64,000 bases of DNA from Sternotherus odoratus (lineage: Eukaryota; Chordata; Testudines; Kinosternidae): contig JAVMKO010000002.1 of the NCBI GenBank assembly GCA_032164245.1, positions 177,512,920 to 177,576,919 on the forward strand. The letters run 5' to 3'. Each line of letters starts with the position of its first letter. Within the stretch, counting starts at the first letter, position 1. A model generated the notes under the pieces. The model saw only the letters and a list, made by a program, of their open reading frames with translations, made no database searches and was not told the origin of the DNA. The position numbers and the translations under genes were made by a program. This document shows, one piece after another, positions 47,701-59,700 of this stretch.

Positions 47701-50700
47701 TACTGAGGCACACAAAATTAGTGAACCCTTGAAATTTTGACTTCAAGTTTATTAACCAAATGACTGTTTGATTACAACTAAAGTCACCTTTTGTGACTCA
47801 AATAACCAAATCTTCTCTTCAAACTCTCATCAAAAGTACAGCGCCACACAAAATGTAGAATATATAGCAGCAAACCTACACCCAGCTGCTAAAACAAAGC
47901 CAAATTCTGAAATCTTGTTTTGACCCCCTCTTGTTTGATCCAAGTGTTTGGAAATTCCTCAAGACAACCCTGCCAGAATTGTCTATATAGCCAAAACCAT
48001 GATTTACTGGAAATCCTGCATAATTTCCATACCAAAGAGATAAAACAGGGAATGCAGGCTGTTGGTAAGCCCTAATAACGCCACAATTCTTGCCACGGGT
48101 CCTCATTCTTCCCCAGACCTGTATAGCGAGTCAGTGGAACCTATACCATCAGCAATATGGTCACAGTGAGTTTACCACTAGCAGTTTAACTTAAAAACAA
48201 AACAAAAGCTAATGGAGGTTAACTTTTTACCTGCTTGAGCAGCCTTTCTACTACAAAGTAATTTCAGATCTCACGTTCTGGCATCTCTATAGCTAAACAC
48301 AGACACCATGCTCTGCTTAAGCTGTTTGCATGAGCTGTTGCCAGTTAATATGGAGCCATAAACATTGGAAGTTGCCTGGCTCCATACCAGTATCTGACAA
48401 TTAAATGAGAAATGTAATTGACATAAACCTTGTAACAGACGGATGTATGGTAAAGCCAAGTACATTTCCAATCTTGTCACGTGATTCTTAGAAATATTCC
48501 TAGGCCCTCTGTAGTCAATGTTATGCACTATCAAATGTGCACAAAAAAACTGGTGACAAGAGCCATGCAATGGATCAGCTTGATTTAGTTTAGGTTAATA
48601 AGAATATGTACTAAATATTTAGAAGAACCTTCTGTACAATCATTTTCTATAGACATAAAAACTGAGTCCATCTCATAAAGCTACCTTCAAAGTTACCTTG
48701 GATGGAGGTGTCAGATATGGGAAAACAGCATATCTATCAATATCACAGAGATAAGATGAGGTAGGGCCACTCAGTACAGGCACTTCCCCCTACTGTCTTG
48801 GCACTGCACTCCCAAACTTTTTAATAAAAACACTTGAGTGGAGATGCCAACCATAACAAGTAGTGTGGTCACTTAGTAGCTGCTTATCTACGTCACAGGA
48901 AATTCATTTTCATATTAACTCAAATGGAAATTTGCTCTGTTCTCCTACAGACTATGAACTAACCCATTACCCCATAAGAACTTGTTCCATCCTGGCACAA
49001 AGTTAGAGTACTCCTAATTTATGCCTGACTGCAGATGACTCCAAGAAGCCACTGAAACAGCAAGAAATCACTGGAAAATAGGTACACAGAGCCTTGCCCC
49101 TGTTTACCCTGGGAAAACTCACTATGCAAGGGTAAGGGAGGGGCAGCAAAGAGACTAATATCGTGGCTCTTCTTGGATACACTAGGATCTCCTATACAGA
49201 GGGAATCCCCGAAGAAGGAAAAAGGGACAGATTTATTAGCTTTGCACTAGAAGGTATTTCCCATGATGTATGTCCATCCCCATTTGGCTAATGCTTTATT
49301 AGCCATTTTCCTCGTCAATAGCCAGGCTGGCAAAGGCTGTCTTCTCAACATGAGAATTTGTGTCCTCATCCAAGATCTTTTATGAAATCCAGAGCAAAAT
49401 TTTATTTTCAGGTTATATTGGGAGATGGGGAAAGGGAACACTACTGAAAAACAGAGAAAGAAGGTTGTATTAATCCAGTAATTACAACAGCTGTAGTTAC
49501 CATAATCCATCAGCACAACAGGAGCCATATGCAAAGCAAGACAATTTCAAAGTAATACTAAAGTATAAGACAGTTTTACATACCCTCTATAGATAAATGT
49601 GAGCTCATTTACCAGAAAATCACTCTATGAACTGTAGATTTTTCTGATTAGATATTGGTATTTTCCATTGATTAAACGAACAAGGTGCAGTTACATAATT
49701 TACTCTGTACTAGCTAAAATTACATACCTTTAACTGGAAAAAAAATGAAGCCACATCTACAGTAAATATCTATGTAATTTAAGTAAAACACATTCATAAA
49801 ACTGAAAGCTTTTAAAAATTTCAAAGTTAGGTCTCTACAGTTCCTGCAGCAGCAGGAATTTAAGTGTTTAGGCTGCTGCTCATATGATATAAGACAAGTG
49901 GTTTTTGGTGGGATGGTTGTCAGCAGGTCTTTAGTTAAATTAATCCGAACAGTAGGAGGTACATTTTCAGTTTTTGATTGTGATTGTGTACTCAGTCATT
50001 AAAGAGGAACTATCTACTCAAAGAATATCCTGTCTCATTTATGTAAACTAATATTATTGCAATTACCAATTGAAAGATTAGCAGAATATTTTTTATATAT
50101 AATGTTATGTACACACACATTTCTACTTGACAGTACTTTGTGGACAGTCATTTTACCCTATGGAATAGCAATAGGAGAAAAACATTACAAAAAACCTCAA
50201 AAATTGGCACAGACCTGAAATTACAAAAAAAAAAAAGTTCCTAGCTGACATGTATTTAAGGAACTTCAATATGAAATCTAAACAATTTTCCCAATAAGTC
50301 TTCACTCAAGAAAAAGCAGTTAAGCAAGTACTTAACTAAGTATGTGAGTAATCCCACAGACTTCAGTGCAACTACTCACATTCAACTGACTGTATGTGGA
50401 CAGATTAGATTCCCTATTCCTGCACTGAATCCCAGTGTGGTCAGCGAGACTCTGCATGGGCACCAGTCACTAATTGCAGGATCAGGATTTAAATACACTT
50501 GAAGCAGACCTCTAACAACTAAGTAGAGGCAAGAATAAGCAAAACGTAATCTAAAAAGAAGAAAGTAGTTAGACCACTGAAGGCAGAAACATTTTAAACT
50601 TTTTGAAGGTGACAAAAAAGAAAAAAAAAAAATTCATTCATGGATTTGTTCAGACAATTTACAGCATGGGTGTCCAATCTTTTGGCTTTCCTGGGCCACA

Positions 50701-53700
50701 TTGGAAGAAGACGAGTTGTCTTGGGCCACACGAGTTGTCTTGGGCCACACGTTATGCCTAGTACACACAAATTCTTTGTCACAATTCATTTTATGCGACA
50801 TTAGAGTCCTCTCGCTCTTTATTTTATTAGTCAATTTTATCAGTTTTTTGGTCGAACTGTTTTCAATTATAATGCGAATTACGAATAATACTCCGTTATT
50901 TGTGGACGTAATCTCATAACGTTGTAAATTTACGATTTTGTGTTGGGCCGCATTCATAGCCATCCTGGGCCGCATGCGGCCCACGGGCTGTGGGTTGGAC
51001 AAGCCTGATTTACAGCAATGGACTTGTCATAGTCAACAGAAGTTACTTTTCATTATAGTACTTGTAAAGTCAATAGTAACCTGCAATAGCCTGCTTTGTT
51101 GTTTTGAAAATTAGGATTTTTTGAATTACGGAATATGAATTACCGTATTTTTCGCCCTATAAGACGCACTTTTTCTTCCCCAAAACAGGGGGGGGGGGAA
51201 AAGTTGGTGCGTCTTATAGGGCGAATGTGCGCCCCGGTTCCCCCCTCCCCGCCGCGGGCGGGCTGCCGGGAGCGTCCCGGTTCCCCCCTCCCCGCCGCGG
51301 GCGGGCTGCCGGGAGCGTCCCGGTTCCCCCCTCCCCGCCGCGGGCGGGCTGCCGGGAGCGCTCCCGCCCGCGCCGGGGAGGGGGGAACCTCGGCAGCCCG
51401 CCCGCGCGGCGGGGACGGGAGAGCGAGGCGCGCTTTTTTTTTTTTTTGGTCCGGCTTTTTTTATTAAAAAACGAGGGGGCGTCTTATAGGCCGGAGCGTC
51501 CTATAAGACGAAAAATACGGTATAAGCTTTTAGAGGCTACAGCGACAACCTGCAATTCCCAGGATAAATTTCCCACTACTATGGAATATAAAAAGGCACC
51601 TCGTGTATTAAGATAGATTGTCCTGATTCCAGACATAGAAATTGTTCAAGAGATGCCATCAAATAACTCATATGTCGGAAAGATTTTTTTTGGGGTGGGG
51701 GGGTCATTTTACTCACACATTGGATTACAGTAGACTCTCGATTATCCAGGATGATAGGGAAAAATTAATTCTGGTTAATAAAATCCCAGATATTCATCAT
51801 CCATTGGAAATATGGGAAGGGGGGTTGGTTCATCAGCCACCCTGAGCCCGGGGGAGGGGTGTTGATTCCCTGGCAGCCCTGCACCCTGGTGGGGGGGGGT
51901 TTTGTGTGTGTGCTTGGGGCCGCAACAAAGCCAGAGCTGGCCTTGCGAGTATTTTTTTTTTTGACATCCTGGTTAATCTACATCCTGGTTAATCAAATCC
52001 TGGATAATCCAGAGTCTACTGTATTTGAAGTGGATCTGTTTTTTTAAAAATCCAGTTTATTTTTATTCATGCTTTGATTGGTTTCTGCATTTCTTCCTAC
52101 TTAGAAATTTAAACCAGTTTAAATCAGCAGCTCTGCCATGATGGAGTACTTTGATTTTTAATATTGTCAGGTCAACACCCTAGGAACTGAGCCAACTCAG
52201 TATCTTGCAGGATAAGGCACTGTAAGGCCAGCTTTGAGTAGAATACAACATTATCAGTACTATTGTGACTCAAAAATCTACAGATACAAGTCTTGAGGTT
52301 TTACATGACCTCACTGTAAGGCAGTGGTGGGCAACCTGTGGCACATGGGTTGGCTATAGCCCACGAAAGCTTATGCTGAAATAAACTGGTTAATCTCTAA
52401 AGGTGCCACAAGTATTCCTCATCATATTTATGGAGATAGGTTTAAGATTAGCAGCTGTGTTAGTCTATTTCCAGAAAGGTGCCAGTATGCAGAACTACAG
52501 TTGGTTCCAAAAATGATTTCCAAGCTGACCTGGCATTCTCATATATTAAGTAACAAAAAATATTAAAATACATGTCATAATGATTACATTTAGATTTTTA
52601 GGAGATCTGTGGAAGGAAATAGTTATATCACCTCGCTACACTTCTCCCTGCTTCTGCACCAAAAAGCCTTATAATAAAAATATACAGTAGACTCTCGATT
52701 ATCCAGAATTGTGTTAACCAGAATGTGGATTAACCATGATGGCAAAAAAAAATACGCGTAACTCGCAGGGCCAGCTCTGGCTTTGTTGCCGTCCCAAGAA
52801 CAAATTAAAAAAAACCCTCCAGGGCGCAGGGCAGCCAGTGAACCAACACCTTCTCTCCCTGGCGCAGTGTGGCTGGTGAACCATCCCCCCCCCCCCATAT
52901 TTCATATGGATGGTGATTATCCGGGATTTTATTAACCAGGATTAATTTTTCCCCTATCAGCCTGGGTAATCGAGAGTCTACTGTAGTTGCAAATTTTCTT
53001 TTCTCTTATGTATTGGAAATAGTTAGTTAGCTCTACTAAGGGGAGGTGAAGGTAAAATTAGAGGGCCATTTTTAAATTTGAGCACTGCAACAAGTCAGTC
53101 ATTTTGCACATACAACTTTTAAATCCAATAAAAAAAAAAATTTATACCTCCTCCTCCCCACCCCAAACAGGCAGTACCCTATGCAACAACTCTTTGAAAT
53201 TTTTCCTTTTTAAAAAGGAAATGAATGTATTAATTTATTATAGGCATTTCCAAATCACTATTGCTAGAGTAGCTGGAGGCTATTGATTGAACTTGCTCAT
53301 ATATGCAGCCTTGATACAAGATTTTGCAGAGCCTAATGATATACAAGTACAGCAGTTTTACATGTAATCATGCCAAAGGGACCTCTTTTAGCACCCTACT
53401 AAGCACTGTGGCAAAAATGTAAGAAAGCAGCCTCTCTCATTCCTTGACTGGATAAGAAGATTTTCTAAGTGAAAAAGGTCTGAGCAGATTTATTCTCTAC
53501 TTTAACCAAATGACATTCAGGCTTTGCAGCACTCTCTCTCTCTGCTTTTATAGTTTGCCTTGTTTTATAACATAATAATGAGAAACTAAATGCAATAGGT
53601 GACACTGTGAGGGTTGAAGAAAGCAAATAATGATAAATGTTGATGCAGATATGTAAAGATCAGAATATAAGATCTCCATTAAGAAAAATGATAGATAGTT

Positions 53701-56700
53701 ATAGTTTATTGTTAATGTGTACTTTTAAAAAAGGTTATGAGAATGTTTTAAATCAATCATGTAACAATCGGTTTTTGCACAATTATACGGTCACTACCTC
53801 ATCAAAAGTAATATGCTGCTATTGCATGTTCTGTGCACAAGCAATGCAACAATCCTGCAAAAAGGGCGCGAAATTCTGTCCAATCACGCTGTTCCTACCA
53901 CGTGCCTGCCCCACGTGCGTAGTCTAAATCTGCCTAGCAATATGGGATAGCCAATCATGTAACACATAAAGAAACTGCGTAGTTAACCAAGACTATAAAA
54001 CTGTAAGTTGGGTGTGGTTGGTGTGGCAGTTTTCTTCACGCTTTTGGGCGGCTGCCACCTCGGCCGAATAAACACGTTTTGTTTTAAGTCTCATTGGTCT
54101 CCTTGAACTTATTACTGGTCTCCCTCAATAGCCTAGCGAACATCCCGCTACATCTTCTGGGGGCTCGTCCGGGATGTCGAGGGACGATCAGGAGCAGGTT
54201 CAGGGATAAGTCCATTGGGGACTTGCAGGGGTGAGTCTGCTTCGGGAGCCGGCTCAGAAGCGGTGCATCGAGAGGGGCCCCGTTTTTGACCGGTGGCCGC
54301 TCGTGGGCCGGTTCACCGTTCAGATTGCCTTTTTGCGCCAACGGAGAGGCTTTGAAAACAACCGTGGGGAAAGGGAGGGAAACTCCAGCCAGTCTCCGGA
54401 GAGGCAAGTATAAGAGGGTTTCTGGGAGGGATTTTCTCGTTGGAGTGACTGAGTGTGTGTGTGACTGAGTGAATGGCCATTACGGTTCCTGTTGTCAGCC
54501 GTTGGAACGTCCGGTGACACAGGCTAGTGGCGATTGAGAGTAAACCTCAACCCTCCCACCAACCGACTCCCCCATCCTCTATAGTCGGTTGGGAACCCGT
54601 CTTCCCTATTGTGTCTGTTTTATCTGTTCTATCTGGGTGGAGAGGTAAAATAGGAAAAGTAAAGACAGCTGTAAAGTCAGGCTAGTGAGGGTGCCCCAAG
54701 ACCTAGTTTGCAAAATGGGAGGAAGCGGATCCAAGGAAGACCGCAAAACACCTCTAACTTGCATGTTAGAGCATTTTGGAGAATTCAAAAAGCGCATTCC
54801 CACCGGCAGCCGCAAGGCCGGATTGTTAAAGAAATTTTGTGAAAAAGACTGGCCAGCATTTCCAATTCAGCCCACGTGGCCAGCCATAGGGACTTTGGAC
54901 ATGGATATTATTAGAGATGTCCTCAATTTCACAGGACACCAACACCCTGATCAGTACCCTTATATATCTGCATGGTTTGATATAGTGGAGGAAAATCCAT
55001 CTTGGTTACAAAGATACACCAAATGCCTAGTCCTTCGCACACGTACACAGAGGAGACTCAGGGGAACCCCGGAGGAATCGAAACCTATCTATCTGAGCCC
55101 TCCAGACGATAAGTCACTAGCCCCACCCCCTTACATGCCGCTACCCGTAGTCCCGGCCGCCCCGCTCGAGCCTATGCCTATACCACAAGCACCAACAGTT
55201 CCGCCGCCAAGCGTAGCAGGCATGTCCGTCTCAAATTCACCAACTGACTCCGGTCGGTTAGGTTTACAGCAACTTGAAGAAAGTGTGGCAAAACTTCAAC
55301 AACTCCTAACCCCTGGGAGAAAACCCGAGGATCATGATTCTAATCGGGATGAGAAAAGAAACATTACAAAGGAGCATTCCTATGCCCTCCGGAGTAGGGA
55401 CCGCGATACCTCTCCGGTGCGACAGTTCCCTCTCCGGGTAGTTAACCAATTAATTCCTCCTCCCCCAGACAACCCCACAGGACAGTACCGGGTCCAGGGA
55501 GTGTATCAGCATGTTCCCTTCACTAGTAGTGATCTCCTTAATTGGAAAGCTTCAAAGGCACCGTGGACGAACGATCCCACAGCTATTGCCACCTTAGTAG
55601 AAGGAATTATTGGAACTCACTATCCTTCTTGGATGGACATCAGCCAACTTCTTCAAATGTTGCTTAGCCCAGAAGAACGAACCTTAGTTCTAAGCCAAGG
55701 GAGGGAAGAAGCCCGTATAGAGTATGGAACAAGAGACCCTAATGGCCTCCTAGATTTTATGGACAATACATTTCCCACTATTAGAGATCCAAGATGGGAC
55801 CCTAACACACCAGACAGTAAAATTGCCCTTGATTTATACCATCGGTTACTTGTTAGGGCTCTCAAAAGGGGACCACCTAGAGTTGTAAACCTCCGAAAAA
55901 TTCATGATTTGCTCCAAGATAAAGAAGAGACACCTGGCGCATTTCTGGAGAGATTGAGAGAAGGATATCGTAAATGGTCTCCATATGATATGGACAATGA
56001 ATCAGAAGACAGTCCAGGGTCCCAAGCCTTGAAAAACAGTTTTATCAGTCAGTGTGCACCAGACATCAGGCGTAAGCTTCAGAAGGATCAGGGATTAGTC
56101 CACATGAATATGGGGCGCATTCTTGAAGTAGCTGCTCGAGTATATGCTGCCCGAGAAGGTGAAGAGGAAAGGAAAGCGGAAGAGAAGGTGAAAAAGAGAG
56201 CCCAGTTGGTTGCTGCAGTCTTCCAGGACAATTACAATGGAAAAGGAAGAGGAAATGCCCAGCGTGGTGGAGGAAGAGGACGAGGCAGAGGTCGACTAGG
56301 ATTCACCCAGTGCGCCCACTGCTTCCAGGTTGGTCACTGGAAAAATGAGTGTCCTAACAAAGAAAGTGAAAATACTTCAGAAAGTGAGAAAGGAAGAGGA
56401 GGGCCACACAATAGGGGAAATAGAAAGGAGTATGGGGCACCTGTCTGGTCCAAAGCAGCAACTGCTCAAACACTTGAGGGAGATACCTTTGGTATGGCAG
56501 TGATAGAGGATTGGGCAGGGAATCAAGATTAGGCCAGACCGGTTCCTCGGACCCCGACAGAAGTATTTACAACTGGCCCCGGGGAGCCGATGGTCTGTAT
56601 GAATGTGGGAGGCCAGTTCATAGACTTTCTAATTGATACAGGAGCTACCAGGTCTGTGGTTAACACTAAAGTAGCCCCTGAGAGCCAACTACAAACCACT

Positions 56701-59700
56701 GTCGTTGGAGCAACAGGACAAATGAAACCCTGTCCCTATTTACAAGAAAGAGCATGTAAATTAGGAAGCCACGTTGTTACCCATAAACTTCTCTATATAC
56801 CTGAATGTCCCATTCCTCTCCTTGGGAGAGATATGCTGTCAAAACTCAGAGCCACTCTAACCTTTGATAGTGATGGAAACATGAAAATGCAATTAGGAGA
56901 AAAGCCATCCCCAACTCAAAGCCTTATGTTAGCACTCCCTGTAGAAGAAGAATGGCGACTTTACACCTCTATGGAAAATAGACAAGATTGGCAAGCTTTC
57001 AATATTCCAGGTGTATGGGCAGAAGATAATCCACCTGGACTGGCAGTTGACATCCCTCCCATAATCATTGATCTAAAACCCATGGCAACTCCTGTCTCCA
57101 TTCCCCAATATCCTCTACCTCGAAAAGCAGTAATTGGCATACATGAACATTTACAAAAATTATCAGACACTGGTATTATCGTCAAATGCCAGTCAGCCTG
57201 GAATACTCCCTTGCTACCTGTGGAGAAACCTGATAAAAGTTTCCGACCTGTACATGACTTACGGGCCGTGAATAAAAGAGTGATCCCATTGCACCCAGTA
57301 GTACCAAATCCTTACACTCTTCTCAGTTTGGTACCAGCTAATGCCAAATGGTTCTCAGTGCTAGATCTTAAAGATGCTTTCTTCTGTCTCCGGATTGCAC
57401 CCATCAGTCAGCCTATTTTCGCTTTTCAATGGGAACATCCTGATACTGGCCAAAAGACTCATATGACATGGGCACGTCTCCCACAGGGATTCTGTAACTC
57501 ACCCTCCTTATTCGGACAAGCCCTAGCCCAAGACTTGGTGCCTCTCACACAAGGAGGTAACCGCTGGAACATCCTTCAATATGCTGACGACCTTCTAGTG
57601 GCTGCTCGTACCTACACTGAATGTACAGAGGCTACTGCTAATCTCTTAAAACATCTTTATCTCAAAGGTTACAAGGTTTCTAAGAAAAAGGCTCAGCTAG
57701 TACAACAGGAAGTAAAATATCTGGGATTTAAGCTCACAAAAGGAATCCGCATGCTGGACATTGAGAGAAAAGAGGCAGTCTGTGCCATTCCTACCCCTAC
57801 AAACAGACGCCAAGTGCGCGAGTTTTTAGGAGCTGCTGGTTTCTGCCGTCTCTGGATTCCTAACTATGCCACACTAGCTAAACCCCTTCATGAGGCCACA
57901 AAAGGCGGGGCTGCAGATCCCTTTATTTGGACAGAAACACAACAAAAGGGGTTTGAAGATATCAAGTCTGCCTTGATGACAGCCCCTGCGTTAGGCCTCC
58001 CTGATTTGGAAAAACCTTTCACACTGTATGTAGGAGAAAGGAAAGGTATTGCAGTTGGTGTCTTAACCCAGACCATCGGTAGCTGGCCGCGACCAGTAGC
58101 ATACTTCTCTAAGCAACTAGACACTGTAATACAAGGATGGCCACCCTGCCTACGTGCCGTAGCTGCAGCTGCCCTTCTTGCTGAAGAGGCAAGTAAACTC
58201 ACACTAGGACAACCAATCTCCTTAAAGTGCCCACATGCTGTGGTCACCCTAATGGAACATAGGGGCCATCATTGGATGACAAACACCAAACTCCTCAAGT
58301 ATGAAAGTATATTAGTAGACAATCCTTCTGTTACCATTTCTGTCTGTTCCACCCTTAATCCTGCAACTATACTGCCAGTAGAAGAAGATCCCACAGAAAA
58401 ACATGATTGTCTTCAAGTCATGGAAGAAGTCTATTCTAGCCGACCTGACTTACTGGATACACCTTTAGCCACACCTGACTCTGTCCTTTTCACCGATGGT
58501 AGTAGTTTTATTGATCAGGGTCAACGTTTGGCAGGGTATGCCATAGTCAATGATCAAGGCACTGTTTGTGAAGCAAAGGCACTTCCCCCTGGCACCTCCG
58601 CCCAGAAGGCTGAACTGGTCGCCCTCCGTCGAGCACTTGAACTAGCAACAGGGCAAAAGGTCAATGTTTACACTGATTCAAAATATGCCTTCCTAACACT
58701 CCATGCCCATGGTGCCATATATAGGGAAAGAGGACTTCTGACTTCAAACGGACAAAAAATAAAGCATGCAGATGAAATCCTGGCCCTTCTTGATGCTGTT
58801 TGGATGCCCAAACAAGTTGCTGTAATGCACTGCAAAGGACACCAACATGGTGAGGATCCTGTCGCAAAAGGAAACCGACAGGCAGACGAAGAAGCAAGGA
58901 ATGCAGCGCGTCAACAATCTCCAGCTATTCATATCCAGCACCTCAACGTGGCTGAAATGATTCCTGCTGAAGTCCACTACACTGCACAAGAACAACTTTG
59001 GGCTGAACAGGAAAAGGGAGTCAAGCGGTCAGGTTTATATGTCTTGCCAAATAATAAAATTTTTCTGCCTGCAGTGGTAGCTTGGGAATTGATTCAGGAA
59101 TTACATCAACAGACCCATTTAGGTAGCACTAATCTGACTGAACTCCTAGACCGTGAGCTGTACATAAATGGTCTACATTCACTCACCAGACGTGCTGCCC
59201 TACGTTGTCAAACCTGTGCAAAACATAATCCTCGTGTAGGACCTCTTCGACCACCTGGAGTCCAGCATATAGGATATAGTCCGATGGAATCACTAGTTGT
59301 GGACTTCACTGAAATGCCAAAATCTGGGAAATTCAAGTACTTGCTTGTAGCAGTTTGTACATATTCCGGCTGGGTTGAGGCATGGCCTACCACTAATGAA
59401 AAGGCTGAGCAGGTTACTAAGGCCCTGCTCCGAGATGTAATCCCCCGATTTGGACTTCCATTACACATTGGAAGTGACAATGGTCCCGCTTTCGTTCACA
59501 GAGTTATCCGCTCTTTGTCAGTACTCTTAGGCATCACCTGGAAACTCCATTGTGCATACCATCCACAATCATCAGGAAAGGTTGAAAGGATGAATAGGAC
59601 CTTAAAAGATGCCCTAGGTAAAATTTGCCAGGAGACCGACCTATCATGGACTGTAGCCTTGCCCATGGTACTGCTTAGAGTTCGATGCACTCCCACACGA

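Larger units (their letters stand above)
53606..54152 (+). repeat. 5' LTR
   Basis: Starts TGTGAGGG and ends CTACA. Two CCAAT boxes (53880-53884, 53951-53955), a TATA box TATAAAA (53994-54000) and AATAAA (54067-54072) give an ordinary U3-R-U5 layout with transcription starting near 54025. A 96-residue open frame in U3 occurs in both LTRs and has no recognisable features. Confidence 0.95.

Noticed and set aside
53637..53927. A 96-codon frame found in both LTRs (also 60579-60869)
   Set aside because: It is within U3, has no domain, and its duplication only reflects LTR identity; an accessory gene was considered but nothing supports it.
54685..54714. Upstream in-frame extension of gag
   Set aside because: It would need a GTG start and would hide the MGGSGS myristoylation signal that begins at the ATG 54715.
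58661..58995. Antisense open frames over pol
   Set aside because: They are shadows of the pol frame with no independent support.
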